From: Gracilaria gracilis
Lineage: Eukaryota; Rhodophyta; Florideophyceae; Gracilariales; Gracilariaceae
Assembly (NCBI GenBank): GCA_030374805.1
Contig: JARGSG010000107.1
Coordinates: 117,054-181,053 of the forward strand
DNA length: 64,000 nt
Reading direction: 5' to 3'
Below are positions 12,615 through 22,920 of this stretch, in pieces. The position numbers and the translations under genes were made by a program. The notes below the pieces were generated by a model. It saw only the letters and a program-made list of their open reading frames with translations. It had not been told where the DNA came from and ran no database searches. Positions within the stretch are counted from its first letter, which is position 1; every line of letters begins with the position of its first letter.

Positions 12615-12706
12615 AGTGGTTGAGCTGGCCGTGATGGTCGAGTACGATTATTTGAGTTGTTCAACTCATGTAATCGGCTTTGGCTCTGACAGCCAGCTCA
12701 ATCACT
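12615..12706 (+). repeat. 92-bp foldback repeat, copy 1
   Basis: It starts AGTGGTTGAGCTGGC and ends with the near complement GCCAGCTCAATCACT. A second palindrome, GAGTTGTTCAACTC, lies at its centre. A second copy of the same length is at 12768-12859. Confidence 0.65.
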
Positions 12707-12767
12707 GTTGGACTGTGGTTATTGTTTAGACCGACTAGATTAGAATGCGTTAGGTTGAACTATTGGA

Positions 12768-12859
12768 AGTGGTTGAGCTACCGGTGATGGTGGACTAAGA
12801 TTACATGAGTTGCTCAACTCATATAATCTTGTTTTGTCAATACTGATATTTCAATCACT
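12768..12859 (+). repeat. 92-bp foldback repeat, copy 2
   Basis: Same length and orientation as the copy at 12615-12706, with the central palindrome GAGTTGCTCAACTC kept and more divergence in the right arm. The two copies are 61 bp apart. Confidence 0.65.
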
Positions 12860-13335
12860 GAAGAAGAATAGTCCCCAATATAGCCACTAGAAGAATGTCG
12901 TGGCCAGTGATGAGTTCTTCCTCACCGACAACCACATAGGGCTCGTGATTGTCGCAAAGATGGTATTCATTATCGGTCACGATCTTGGACGCTACAGGAA
13001 AATCAACATCATATAAAGTAAGAGAAGGTAGTCGGTAGAACTGCCTTCTTCGATTTGATAGGATGTAAAGTTTCTGATATAGCGCATATTCTGCCAGATC
13101 GATGTAATGTATTATTTGTTTTGTTTTATACATGACCAACAAGCTGCGAACTACTTCTATTCTAAACTGTTCTCCGTACTTATGAGGAGCAATTTTTATT
13201 GCTTTCCAACAAACTCACCGAACGACAGTCATATAATTTGACGCCCTTACGACCTCCCGTCATTTTAAGAAGATGCAGGGCTGTAAATATTCATAAAACA
13301 ATCATAAGTGAAAACCGTCGCCGACAGCAGTCCGA

Positions 13336-13566
13336 CGTGTCGTCCAGCTTCATAAGCCACGGCGCGTTGATAGCGGTCCGGGGTGTCGTCCAGCTTCCTC
13401 AGCCACGGCGCGTGGACAGCGCTCCGGGTTGTCTTCAAGCTTCATCAGCCACAGCGTATGGACAGCGATCCGGGGTGTCGTCCAGCTTCGTCAGCCACGG
13501 CGCGTGGACAGCAGTCCGGGGTGTCGTCCAACTTCATCGGTCACTGCGCATGGACAGCGGTCCGGG
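13336..13566 (+). repeat. Tandem repeat, about five 46-bp units
   Basis: Units begin GTGTCGTCCAGCTTC and end with a GCGGTCCGG-type block. Unit length is 46 bp with a few substitutions. Each unit resembles half of the 74-bp palindrome that follows directly at 13552, so the array appears to be built from half-palindromes. Confidence 0.7.
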
Positions 13567-13625
13567 GTGGTGTGGGGCTTCATCAGGGCACTGATGAGGC
13601 GCCACACCCCCCCGGACCGCTGTCC
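13552..13625. repeat. 74-bp near-perfect palindrome
   Basis: Begins GGACAGCGGTCCGGGGTG, ends with its complement, and has the central CTTCATCAG...CTGATGAG. It belongs to the dispersed 74-bp family described for 30813-31138, 32003-32076 and 50849-51257. Confidence 0.75.
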
Positions 13626-13847
13626 ATGCCGAAAACTTAACGCACCCAATTCTTTTTTTTTTCTCCAAAACCGGGTGCCTTTATTCTATAGCTACATGTA
13701 CGTAGTAGTTATAACGAGCATGTAACTTTCTAAATGAAGCGATAGTGAATTCTAAAACGTGAAATACGGACCCCCTTGAGTGCAATCCTATATTGAGTGC
13801 GCGCAGTGTTCGGTCAGGAAGTGAAGGAAAGGAACGTGATTGAGAAG

Positions 13848-14282
13848 CCCTAGGAAAAAACTTTTTATAAATGGCGCATTACATTTATCAAAAAGTAACA
13901 AATGGCGTAGAAAATTTTTGTTTTTATTGAAGAGATGGCGTATAAATTCCATGCTTTACGCCATTTCACCGCCATTTATAGCATGATCTAGAAAATGATT
14001 TACGCCATTTTTGACACTTTCTATAAATAGCGTACAAATATAGAACAAAACTTAATACTTCGAATACGAGTGCTGAAAACTTATTCATTGTTTGTACGCC
14101 ATTTATGGAAAGTGTCAAAAATGGCGTAAATCTTTTTTTAGATTATGCTATAAATGGCGGTGAAATGGCGTAAAGCATGGAATTTATACGCCATCTCTTC
14201 AATAAAAAACAAAAGTTTTGTACGTCATTTGTTACTTTTTGCAAAACGTAGTGCGCCATTTATAAAAAGTTTTTTCCTAGGG
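13848..14282. repeat. 435-bp palindromic MITE, copy 1
   Basis: Bounded by CCCTAGGAAAAAA and its complement. The two arms, about 200 bp each, are nearly complementary along their whole length and carry repeated ATGGCG motifs around a short centre. Possible 3-bp target duplication AAG on both sides. Copy 2, of identical length, is at 22921-23355. It sits just upstream of F1. No coding capacity. Confidence 0.85.
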
Positions 14283-14367
14283 AAGGAGACGTCCCCTATA
14301 CGTTCTCGCGAGCATTCTCGACGGTCGTAATCCGCGTTTTGAATTGTTTGAACCCTTTGTATCCAAC

Positions 14368-15507
14368 ATGGCGCCTCTGAACCATAAAAAGGGGCGGGAG
14401 TCAGCGCGATCGAAGAGGAACAGCAAGGGGTCAGAAATGGCTCCGTTTACGCGAGGAAAAGGAAAGACGAAGGTCTCCACGCCTCGTAGGCCGACATCGC
14501 GTTCCGAGCGGGGAACACCGCGCGTGATGAAGAAGAAGACGAGTACTCCCGCGCCACAAAAAGTAAAAGGTGGCGACTCTGTATCTTTGTCCATCAGCCT
14601 TGGAAAGGACAAGAACAGGGTTGAAGTTGGTACTGCGGAAGTAAGTGTCGTGGGGCCTGCTGGTGGTACCGAGAAGGGACTCTGCACTTCGCTGCATGGC
14701 CGTCTTCTAAGCGCCAGTGCCTTAGAGGGTGAGAATTTGGTGGTTATCTGGAAGACCAATATTTCAAGTCATCTAGACGCGAAGTACCATTACCGTTTCC
14801 AAGGTCCGGAGGTTCCCCCGAGTAAGCTCACCGAATTGTTTTCGGCTGGGTTGTATGCCTGGGATACTTCGATGATGGCCTCAATTGAGATTCCGCAGAG
14901 TCCCATTTTGCACCCCACTCCGCACCCTGGGGCCAGGAAGTCGTCCACCTCTCAGCCTGGGAGTGAAGATGTTGAGGAGGTCAAGGAATCGGCTGAGCAT
15001 TCTTCTAAAACCGCCAAATTCCAGTCTCTACCAACGACGGGAGGAGGACGAGGAGGTTCTAAAGAGATGGAGAAACCGGTGGGAGCAATTGAGACGGTTA
15101 ACATCGTAGATGACTCCGATGACGATGTTGTGGAGGTAATTGGGACTCCTAAGACTTCTCTGGGTGGACCTGAGGGGGATTTGTTCGACGAAGGGGATAG
15201 AGTTCTGTCGGATGAGGTGGACACCACGCTGCCACTACCGAAGATATCCCTCGCCGACTATGTTCAGCAGTGGTTGACGACGGATATTGAGATGATTGAA
15301 ATCCCGAAGAAGACGGTTCGCAGTGTGAACCTGGTGCACAAGGAGGCCAGGAAGATGAAGTGCCGCAACTTTGGTTCGCTTTTCTCCGCCGGTTTGATTG
15401 CCGTTACACTTGTAAGCGATTTAGATGCGAGTGACATCGTTGACGGGAGACTTGTGCCGCCTGTAACACTTGTAGACGGATATCACCGATTTCTTGTGTT
15501 ACAGGAT
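14368..15507 (+). pseudogene. F1, 5' part: ParB-like protein, split by copia
   Basis: Start at MAPLNHKKGRES, which aligns with the F2 start MPPRKHRRGPD. A basic, Ser/Thr-rich N-terminus and an acidic linker lead to a conserved domain: FEIMIE-like region (DIEMIEIPKKTVRSVNL), KCRNF, and TLVDGYHRFLVL. The last motif matches the ParB/sulfiredoxin-type nucleotide-binding signature (V-[IV]-D-G-x-H-R). The reading frame is open from 14344 to the copia insertion at 15508 and resumes at 20455. ParB-family proteins bind DNA and hydrolyse CTP in plasmid segregation, and some act as nucleases or regulators. The role in a transposon is unknown. Confidence 0.6.
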
Positions 15508-15758
15508 TGGCTTGAACTACGGACATAGAGTCTAAGTTCATGATTGCACAATGGGGAAAGGGTTCTTCACAAGCAATAACAATCGGCACAGAGGTCTGCC
15601 CGGGAGCTCTCCGCTGAGTTCTTGGGCTAATAGGTGTGCCTTTATATAGAAATACTTAGGGACCTTTGGGTTAACGATGACGTACTACTATAGAATGGAT
15701 ATATCTCTAAGTTGTACGTATGTTTGCCAATGTGTACGTATTAGCGTAGTAACTGACA
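15508..15758 (-). repeat. Copia 3' LTR
   Basis: 251 bp, nearly identical to 20204-20454. It is the 3' LTR because the element is read on the minus strand. Confidence 0.9.
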
Positions 15759-15772
15759 CACCCCCCCCTCCA
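15759..15772 (-). other. Polypurine tract of copia element
   Basis: On the minus strand a G-run (GGAGGGGGGGGTG) directly precedes the 3' LTR, the expected place for plus-strand DNA priming. Confidence 0.75.
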
Positions 15773-15779
15773 GTAAGGT

Positions 15780-17240
15780 CGCATCATCACTGCCGCGGGC
15801 GGTAGTGGTGCCTTGCACCTTTCGAGATTTCGATACTCCATTGACCGTTCAAAAACATTCGGTTCATGTTGCGAGAATGGTTCACACTACGCTTCATCAA
15901 TGCGTCTGCCGTGTTCAGTGACCGCGGTATCCAAGTAATCTAGTCAAGTTCGCCTGATTCGAAGGCATCCCGTATCATCGTTATGGTTTTTCGTAGGCGA
16001 AACTCGCGGCATTCGTGTAAGGTAGTGATCGTGTCAAACAAAGCCTTCGAATAGACAAGGATATGATGTCCTATGCCACTGTTTGGAAAAACACAGCTGA
16101 TGGTTTCTTTCATATCAAAACCTCTGTCCTCGGCTTCTGAACACGCCAAGATCTCAGCTCCAAAAGAAGAATAAGTTACTCATCGTTGCTTGTTGCGCGA
16201 CCAATAGATGGGGTGAAATATGGGTCCTTCGTTTAGCGACGAAATGAACTTCATTCGACAAACGATATCTGTCTGTCCGTAGGCTTGCTCACCGTAAGCG
16301 CGAGAGGCATCAAAGAGGCTCATCAATCTTGCGAACGTCACGCCAATTGGCCTGATGTACCGAATGGCAGGATTCAAGTTCAGTATCTCGTGCAGCATCG
16401 CATTTGCGTCCACTAAGTGTTTAACCTTCAATCTACCCAGTTCTTGTTCCATTTGGGATGTGAAAAAAAAAGCCTGCGGGAGTACTGCTGATCCTAGGTA
16501 CATGAGCGTTCCTGCGAGCGAGCGGTACGCGCTAATCTCGTCTGTAGTTGCGCGATCTTCTCTTTCTCTTCTTCGTGGTCTAGAAAGTTCGATCGGATGG
16601 AGTCGCTCTATGTATGACGCCATTAAAAGAGTTACGTTTCTCTCGTTGTCCTCGATTATGTCACAACCAGCGAATGAGAGCTTGTTGCCGAACCTTATCT
16701 TACCAACTTCAAACTCTCCCTGGAGTTCGTGCATGAACTCTGAAATGCATTGCTTCTTCCCGGCAACTAGCAGATCATCGACAATCTTGGCAATCACGAG
16801 CGTGATATTATCGTCTTCGTTTTTTCTAACGAAGAGTTGATTGACTCCATAAACTCTTGAAAGTCTACGATCATCCAGCATCCATGATTCAATGCGCTTT
16901 GCCCATTGTCTGCCCGCATCCACGATCCCGTATGGGAGTTTGGTTAACTTCCAAAGAACCGCGTGTTCCGTCTTGAATTCTCGTGCGGGTCTTACGTATA
17001 TCTCTTTCATAATAGGACCACTCTGCAAGAATGCCCCGTTGATGTCCGCAACTCCGAACGTGAATCCGAGGCCAAGAGCAAGGCTGATGAACAATCTGAC
17101 GATTACCATGTCTGCGTTGGAACAGTCTTTGCGTACTTCGTCCTTGAGTTCGTCTCGGTTTCCATGGGGGACAAGGCGTGCTTTGAGCTTACGGTTACCG
17201 TCCTCATCTTCCTAACTTTGTAGACAGTATGGGAGGAGAT
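15780..17240 (-). pseudogene. Copia reverse transcriptase and RNase H
   Basis: Typical RVT_2 blocks: FGVADINGAFLQSG, KLPYGIVDAGRQW, the catalytic pair in AKIVDDLLVAG, then YRSLAGTLMYLGS, and RNase H with YWSRNKQR and WIPRSLNTADALMKR. The main open part is 17109-16180. Upstream the conserved EELDEVDVPHEANLISSH sits in a different frame, so there is a frameshift near 17210. In-frame TGA at 16180 and TAG at 15940 interrupt RNase H. The catalytic aspartates are kept. It copied element RNA into DNA in cytoplasmic particles; now non-functional unless helped. Confidence 0.85.
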
Positions 17241-17713
17241 TAGGTTTGCTTCGTGTGGCACATCCACTTCGTCCAGTTCTTCATACGACTGCAACCAGTT
17301 ATCGTTGTGCTCTTTATCGACTGCTCTTTTCAGTATCCAAGGAAAACCGAATTCCATTTCCCAAGCGGACACCTGTCGTGCACCGATCACCTTGTGTATC
17401 TCCTTGAGAACTTCCTGTTCGCTTGAGTGTATTCCTCGCACTTCACCTATCACCGCGTGATCGAGCAGCTCCTTGGCGTAGCTCCCCATATCCTTCTTGA
17501 CTCGTTCCTCATCGGCTGTGTGCGTTGCAATTAGCGATGTAGTGCGTTGAGTCGGCTCATTGCCATCCGTGTCCGAGGACAGAATGAGGTCAATGTAGTC
17601 TTCCATCGACCCTTCATTCAATTCACGGGCTAATTCAGAGTTTGGTCGAAGGCGAATGTCTTCGTATGCGATCCTGGATATCGGACCTCTTGCAGTACGT
17701 CGTACCTCCACCA

Positions 17714-18892
17714 GATGTCTGTGTGTTTTAACGTCTGTAGCTCGCCTTTACCCGTCGGGTACGTTATGTGCTGTGGTCTTTAAGTAGAACAGCACCTCAT
17801 CTCCTGGTTTAATAATTGTGTCTGACGGTGTCGAGGGGTTGCGTGCTTTTGTCGCTCGTTGGGGCACTCTTGTAGCTGACTGCTCGGTGTATGCTCGTAG
17901 GAGCTCTTCGGTCAAGAGGCGTTTCGGAGTTCCCAGTATTGAAGGGGCATACCCTTTCGCCAATTCGAATGAAATGAGGATCTCAGACCTTGTGAAGGAA
18001 TGGGCTAGAAATGTTGCTCTCGACAGTATTGCCTTTTTGCTCCCTAAAGTATTGTTCTTTTGTAGCCTTTCAAGTACTTGCTTAACAACGCCGTTCTTCC
18101 TTTTTACCACGCCTGTCTTGTTATGCCGTCGTACTGGTCTTTCCTTGAATGTGATGTCTCGTCCGGATAGGAATCTTCGGAACTCCCTATTATTGAATTA
18201 TTCATCTGCTAACAGCGCATCCGGGGCTCCGTGTCGATTCAACCATTCTATTTCGATGATGCCAATAGCTATATTCATGTTTGAATTGGGCTCCATAGCT
18301 GTCTCGGAATACCCGGTTCCACCGTCGACAATGTGCAGTACGAGGTATTTAGTGCCTTTAATCGTACAGAACTTATAACTGTTTGAATCTCCCCGTTGAA
18401 GGCTTGATTCACGTGGTTGATCGAGAATCTCTTGGACGGGGCGGGTAAACCCGATTTGGCGCCTATGGGACAATTCTCGGCGATGAGTCCCACTTCCTTT
18501 TCCAGCTCTTTAGAGCCAATTCCTGTTCTGGTATATAGGTCAATTATCTCGGCGGGTAGTGCATGGGTTAATCTGTGCAGGCGTTTAGCTAACGTTTTTG
18601 GCATAGCTTTCATTGCACTAGACGATAACAGGGTGCTCATAGTTGGAGTTATCGATACATGGGCTCTCGCGTCGTACGCTGACTTGGACTTGACATAGAT
18701 CTCCAGTGTTCTTGCCTCCATGTCAGCTGGCCTCTTGATGGTGATTGTTGGAGGGTCTGCGGTAAAATCAGTGACGCTACACCTCTTTACATCTAGCCCG
18801 AAGGTAAGAGGGGATTCGTTGTCGAATAGATCAAACGCCAGCTTCAAGAGCCGTCCGTTTGTATATTGTGTGGACAATGTCCATGAGCACAC
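17714..18892 (-). pseudogene. Copia GAG-pre-integrase and integrase
   Basis: 18892-18275 holds a degraded GAG-pre-integrase region (LHRLTHALPAEIIDLY). The next frame has YLVLHIVDGGTGYSETAM, the first catalytic aspartate region, and EWLNRHGAPDALLADE, the second. 18110-17748 continues with KNGVVKQVLERL and a C-terminal PGDEVLFYLK block. At least two frameshifts separate these blocks. The gene would insert the cDNA into the nucleus genome. Confidence 0.7.
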
Positions 18893-18922
18893 TACACGAC
18901 TGGGATTGACGCAATTGTGTCC

Positions 18923-19404
18923 CTAGCCACGGCGATATGTTGTCCTTGCCCTGTATGGTTCAAACATCATATTCAATGCTTCACAGAGTCGCCTGGCTGA
19001 CGATAGTTTCCCAGAGGATATCGGACTTCCTTCGTCGAGCATGGGATTTGGATGGGTTTTGTCCGAATCCGAATCCCTTACCGAAAATACGATTTGGTGT
19101 GCCTCTGGTTTCTGTCTTTCTGATGGTTTTTGTACGAATCTTTCTTCTCGGAGTCTCATCCAATCTTCTTGGGTTTCTGCTCCTTTGCACTGTCAGCATC
19201 GCTCTTACGAGCTCCATCCAGATTTTCGTATCGCTTATGATCTTCGTAGGTTTTCTCGTTGTGGAAGTCGCCTTTACGCTTCCCATTCTTCCTGAAGTTG
19301 TTGTTGGAGTTTAGGTAGGACGTCATAGCAGGGCTTGGTATATCTTCACACTTTGCGCCTCTTCGAGATCCTTCTCTTCCAGTCCAGCCTCCTCGAGATC
19401 CCAT
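18923..19404 (-). pseudogene. Copia Gag C-terminus/protease region, degraded
   Basis: Lys/Arg/Asn-rich sequence in two overlapping minus frames lies where the nucleic-acid-binding part of Gag and the aspartic protease should be. LDEGSPISSGKL at the expected protease position resembles the D-[ST]-G-A block loosely, with the catalytic triplet not intact. No clear CCHC knuckle could be read. Confidence 0.4.
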
Positions 19405-19505
19405 ATTGCGTCTTTAAGTTTAATCCAGGATGATTCTTCTTCATCTTGATACAATTTGTCGTGCTGCACGAGCGCCGCATTAATTTTATTGATTGTACTC
19501 ACGTA

Positions 19506-20285
19506 TTAACTCTTCGATGCATTGTCCAGTTCCACTTCCCCGGCGGTAAATAACAAGATTTTGATCTTCCTGACACGATCTTTTAATATCGAGATGACCG
19601 GGCTCCGGTTTGAGTTTCTATTCTTGACAGAAGCAACTAAATTGCTTATGATGTTAGTGAACGTCTGGGAGGATAATCCTGCGTTCAACAGCAAGATGAT
19701 CGCAAAATTTTGGCTATCGCTCGAATCTTGCTCTGCTTTAGTCAGGTTTAGGTACGAGAGCGCTGGTCCTGCGAACCTTTCGACATGAGTTGATATTGAT
19801 TCTCCTATTTTGCTCTTGCAGAATGTCACTTCTTTGTAGAGACGCACGATCCGACGGAGACGATCTACTGGTGAATCTTTCGCCACCAGGTTGATAATTT
19901 TCTTCACCACATCCATCTGATCGAAGTTTGTGCCATCTGACGCAGATGTGAGGATCAATTCACCGGTTCGTACTGCTTTCTTCACAACCTCTTTCTTTGA
20001 GAACTCGAGGGAGCGATATAGGGTCAGTCCAAGGGTTGCATCTGCACCTTTTGATCGATTGTCGCCACCTTTGGTACAAGCGCGCAGCGTCTCAGCCCCT
20101 TCGTAGACTGCTTCGAGCCAGAGAAGCTTCTCAGTCTCTGCTCGTATCTTAGATGGTACCAATATGTTTTTCGGAGAGAGACCATCTTTTGGGCCCATAA
20201 CTTTGGCTTGAACTTCGGAAATAGAGCCTAAGTTCATGATTGCACAGTGGGGAAAGGGTTCTTCACAAGCAATAACAATCGGCAC
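19506..20285 (-). CDS. Copia Gag-like protein, open
   Basis: 259 codons, open. The only start in this frame (MPIVIACEEPFPHCAI) lies inside the 5' LTR, so the first 27 or so residues are LTR-encoded; the same peptide is open in the 3' LTR. The middle is helical and Gag-like (LVAKDSPVDRLRRIVRLYKE, FAIILLLNAGLSSQTFTNII), as in UBN2-type copia Gag. An internal start after the LTR is possible. It would form the particle shell. Confidence 0.65.
   Translation of the reverse strand: MPIVIACEEPFPHCAIMNLGSISEVQAKVMGPKDGLSPKNILVPSKIRAETEKLLWLEAVYEGAETLRACTKGGDNRSKGADATLGLTLYRSLEFSKKEVVKKAVRTGELILTSASDGTNFDQMDVVKKIINLVAKDSPVDRLRRIVRLYKEVTFCKSKIGESISTHVERFAGPALSYLNLTKAEQDSSDSQNFAIILLLNAGLSSQTFTNIISNLVASVKNRNSNRSPVISILKDRVRKIKILLFTAGEVELDNASKS
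20190..20201 (-). other. Copia primer binding site (half initiator tRNA type)
   Basis: Read on the minus strand, GTTATGGGCCCA follows the 5' LTR after two bases. It is complementary to the anticodon stem-loop of eukaryotic initiator tRNA-Met (TGGGCCCATAAC), not to the tRNA 3' end. Drosophila copia uses the same half-tRNA priming. Confidence 0.75.
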
Positions 20286-20454
20286 AGAGGTCTGCCCGGG
20301 AGCTCTCTGCTGAGCTCCTGGGCTAATAGGTGTGCCTTTATATAGAAATACTTAGCGAACTTTGGGCTAACGATGACGTACTACTATAAAATGGATATAT
20401 CTCTAAGTTGTACGTACGTTTGCCAATGTGTACGTATTAGCGTACTAACTGACA
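20204..20454 (-). repeat. Copia 5' LTR
   Basis: 251 bp, partner of 15508-15758. It precedes the primer site and Gag on the minus strand. It should contain the promoter, but no clear TATA was picked out with confidence. Confidence 0.9.
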
Positions 20455-21240
20455 AGAGGACCTGCGGGAGGAAGGAGGGAAGTGGGAGGATATAGTTAAG
20501 TCTCTGGATGTTGTGTTATGGAGGAGGAAGGATGGTAGTCCGATGGTCATGAATGAAGTGCTAGGACTTGGCAATCTTCTGAACGAGATGAGCTCCAATG
20601 TTCTGAAGATATTTTTCGTAGACAAGCTTAACAGCACGGTGTCCTTCGTTGAGAAAATCATTGACGAAGAAAGAGTGGATGTGAGGAAGGTAACGCCGAA
20701 ACACATAGCGGGCGCGTTGAAAAGAAGTGGGGTTATCGGGGACTATAGTATGCGTCACTTGAATCGCTATGCGGCACTGGCTCTGAAGTTTGTGCAAAGC
20801 GAGGGGCTTCTCTAATTATTTGAGAAGTTGCGTGAGGAGGGGCCCCCGCTGACGCTCACACATGTGTCCAGTGACCTCTTTATGGGACTCGAAGATGGGG
20901 AATTCCGTTTCGCCGTCCGTTGCTTACAATGCCATGTGCGACTGAGAATGTTCTCTGCAGGGAGGACGGGCCGTTTGAGGATATGAGAAAGCACTTCTTT
21001 AAGTGTGCAATTGGTATGTTTAAGCTTTGCGACATGACTGCCAAGAGGAAGAAGATGACAGTTGAGGAAGTGATGCAGACGGTTCTCAAGATTGGAGGAA
21101 AGAGGGTATCTGTTTTGGAATATCTCGGGAGGAAAACAGGCAAAATGAAGCTCGCGAGAGCAAATCGTTTGTGGGACGGGATGGTGTCGACGAGGGTGAA
21201 GACTGCAGGTAGCAAGCTGGAAAAACACTCTAAATTATAG
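20455..21240 (+). pseudogene. F1, 3' part: ParB-like protein
   Basis: Continues F1 after the copia element (EDLREEGGKWEDIVKSLD, then VLWRRKDG, NEVLGLGNLLNEMSSNVLK), a helical part like the region after the ParB N-terminal domain. TAA at 20813 replaces the glutamate codon seen in F2 (GLLEFFEK). After a frame change near 20915 a second helical block follows (FEDMRKHFFKCAIGM, LWDGMVSTRVKTAGSKL), open to 21240. In F2 the same change of frame is needed, so this may mark a separate exon or gene rather than an error. F and E may form one long protein. Confidence 0.5.
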
Positions 21241-22327
21241 CTGCAAAGTTCAGAGGAGAAGGGGGTTGTAGAGTAGGTTATTGAAGAGGTTGGGGAACCA
21301 GAGAGGACGGCCAGGGCTCCATCTGCTCAGGTGGAGAACGATCTCATGGGGGTGGAAAGCCCTGAACCGGAACCTCTGGTGTTAAGACGTAGCACTACAC
21401 GTAAGATGGTTCCGGGTCGCTTGAGAGAAGAGGAGGTCGGACGGGTTATGGGAAAGAAGCGGAAAAGGAGGAAGAGAACTTCTGTGGTGCTTACTGACGA
21501 CGAGGATGAAGATGATGTGCAATCTGCCCTGAAGCGAAGAAGGAAGGGTACGGGGAACACATCTTCTGTGGACATACCTTTGGAGGTTGTTAACCTGTTC
21601 AGGAAAATGGCGAGGACTGCATTGAAGAAGTTCTTTAAGGAGCAGAAAATCAATGTGATGTCGTCCAGTGAGGGCGAGAAGGAGATTGATAGTGATGAGA
21701 AGGATAGTGGATTTGTTGGGGATGAACCGGGGGGGGAAGGTGAAGAAGGAATGTGTAGCTTTGAGGATAACAATCCGGATGTTCTCCCGAAGGGGATGAA
21801 GACAGCTGGGGAATACACGGGGGGATCGGATATATCGTGGACGAATATGGTGAGTGCACTGACAAGTGAGTAGCCGGGAGGGAAGAATGCTGTGAAACAC
21901 CAGCACCCGTGGAGGATATGCTTCACTTACGAAAGCAGCATAGGGCGTGGTGTTTAACGGTGGAGGATTTGAGGGCGGTATATCACGCGGTGTACTGGCA
22001 TGCAGCCCGGAATGTGCACAAGGCACTGGGGACTACGAAGGAACCAGTTCTTGGCGTGGATTTCTTGGAACAGCAGGACTCAAGTTCGAGAAGAACCGCA
22101 AGAGATGGAACCCTATCATCAATGCGGGAGCTGGGAAGGACGCAAGGGAGAGGATACAGGGCATGGGGCGATACATTACCACGAAGAAGGGGATTGTGGA
22201 TTACATGGAATCGGGTGAGAAAAATATGAGGATGGTGAGAAAGAGGGCGTTGTTGGATGCTGGGTTTGGGCAGATAGCAGCCGCTCTTTGTCTGTGAAAC
22301 AACAGTAGGGCGAAGAAGAGGATGTAT
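21241..22327 (+). pseudogene. E1: N-terminal half of 2OG-Fe(II) oxygenase gene, truncated
   Basis: Aligns to E2 and E3. A basic nuclear-signal-like stretch (MGKKRKRRKR), acidic linker and KKFFKEQKINVMSS, then HAVYWHAARNVHKALGTTKEPV. TAG at 21871 and frameshifts near 21905 and 22075 break it. Compared with E2 it lacks about 75 codons between EPVLG and DLKFEEN, a deletion shared with E3. Similarity stops near 22327, before the catalytic HTD and HAG motifs, so the oxygenase domain is missing. Confidence 0.55.
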
Positions 22328-22920
22328 CCTCTGTGTTCTGCAAATGCTTGTTTTTGGCTAGAGTCGCGCAGAATTTGGCAAACGTCGTCCAGTAAATGTT
22401 TTGGAAAATTACCTTGTGCTGCTTTTCCAAATTTTGCAGAAAATTGCTTGGGTCGCCCAGTATTGGTCCGCAGGGAATACTCCGTGGTATTCCGGTCGCG
22501 CTAGTTTGCTATGCCAGAATTAACGGCGCAGTTTTTCACCACGTGCAGTTTCCGTTTTCACGTTGGGTGCACATTAAACCTCTCAATAATTGGAATACTG
22601 GCATCCCCCCTATGGAATAGTAGCGCTAGTTCCGATGCTTCCTATTCAACCAGAGTTTCCTTTATTTGTATCTATTCACCTATCTGATGCCTATCGTAGT
22701 CGCTATTCTAAATCCCTATTCACTACATTAGCAGCGCTCTATACAATGGCATCGGTGAGCGTCAACCTCGCCAGGTTCATGCTCGCCAGCACCATTGGAC
22801 GGGGCTCTGCGCGACCATTTTCGCAGAGAATGCGAGCCGACTTTCAAACTGCAGTACCGCCATGAGGCGAAGCGCCTCATGGCGATACTGTGCTACTCGG
22901 TTCGTGCGTCGCATGTCAGT
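22328..22920. other. Unassigned sequence at the broken end of element 1
   Basis: No gene seen; unrelated to any other part of the window. A perfect 12-bp-stem hairpin (CGCCATGAGGCG, loop AAG) lies at 22858-22884, just before the MITE. Confidence 0.5.

Larger units (their letters stand above)
15508..20454 (-). mobile_element. Ty1/copia LTR retrotransposon inserted in F1
   Basis: 4,947 bp with two 251-bp LTRs (15508-15758 and 20204-20454) that start TGG and end ACA on the plus strand. Genes read on the minus strand in copia order: Gag, protease/integrase, reverse transcriptase, RNase H. F1 coding sequence flanks both sides and can be followed across the insertion. AGGA occurs on both flanks and is a likely target duplication, with a 2-bp offset at the right end. 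LTRs differ at only a handful of sites, so the insertion is recent, but the pol region already has frameshifts and stops. Confidence 0.92.
1485..22327 (+). mobile_element. Element 1: truncated copy of the large multi-gene DNA transposon
   Basis: The left terminus at 1485 (GGTCGGTGTTATCGGAATGC) matches the reverse complement of the complete element's right end at 62092. Inside, in the orientation opposite to that element, lie T (2032-5232, +), A (5391-8271, -), B (8597-11714, -), F (14368-15507 plus 20455-21240, +) and E (21241-22327, +). Similarity to E stops near 22327, so D, C and the right terminus are missing. The copy is further interrupted by a palindromic MITE (13848-14282) and a copia element (15508-20454). 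All genes are damaged. Confidence 0.85.

Noticed and set aside
12855-13142. 95-codon minus-strand frame in the B1-F1 spacer
   Set aside because: No conserved motif, no matching copy in the other elements, spacer otherwise made of repeats.
13336-13625. CRISPR-like array
   Set aside because: Units are contiguous 46-bp tandem repeats without unique spacers, in a eukaryotic repeat context.
13848-14282. piggyBac MITE from the CCCTAG end
   Set aside because: No TTAA target site on either side of either copy; AAG is the only candidate duplication.
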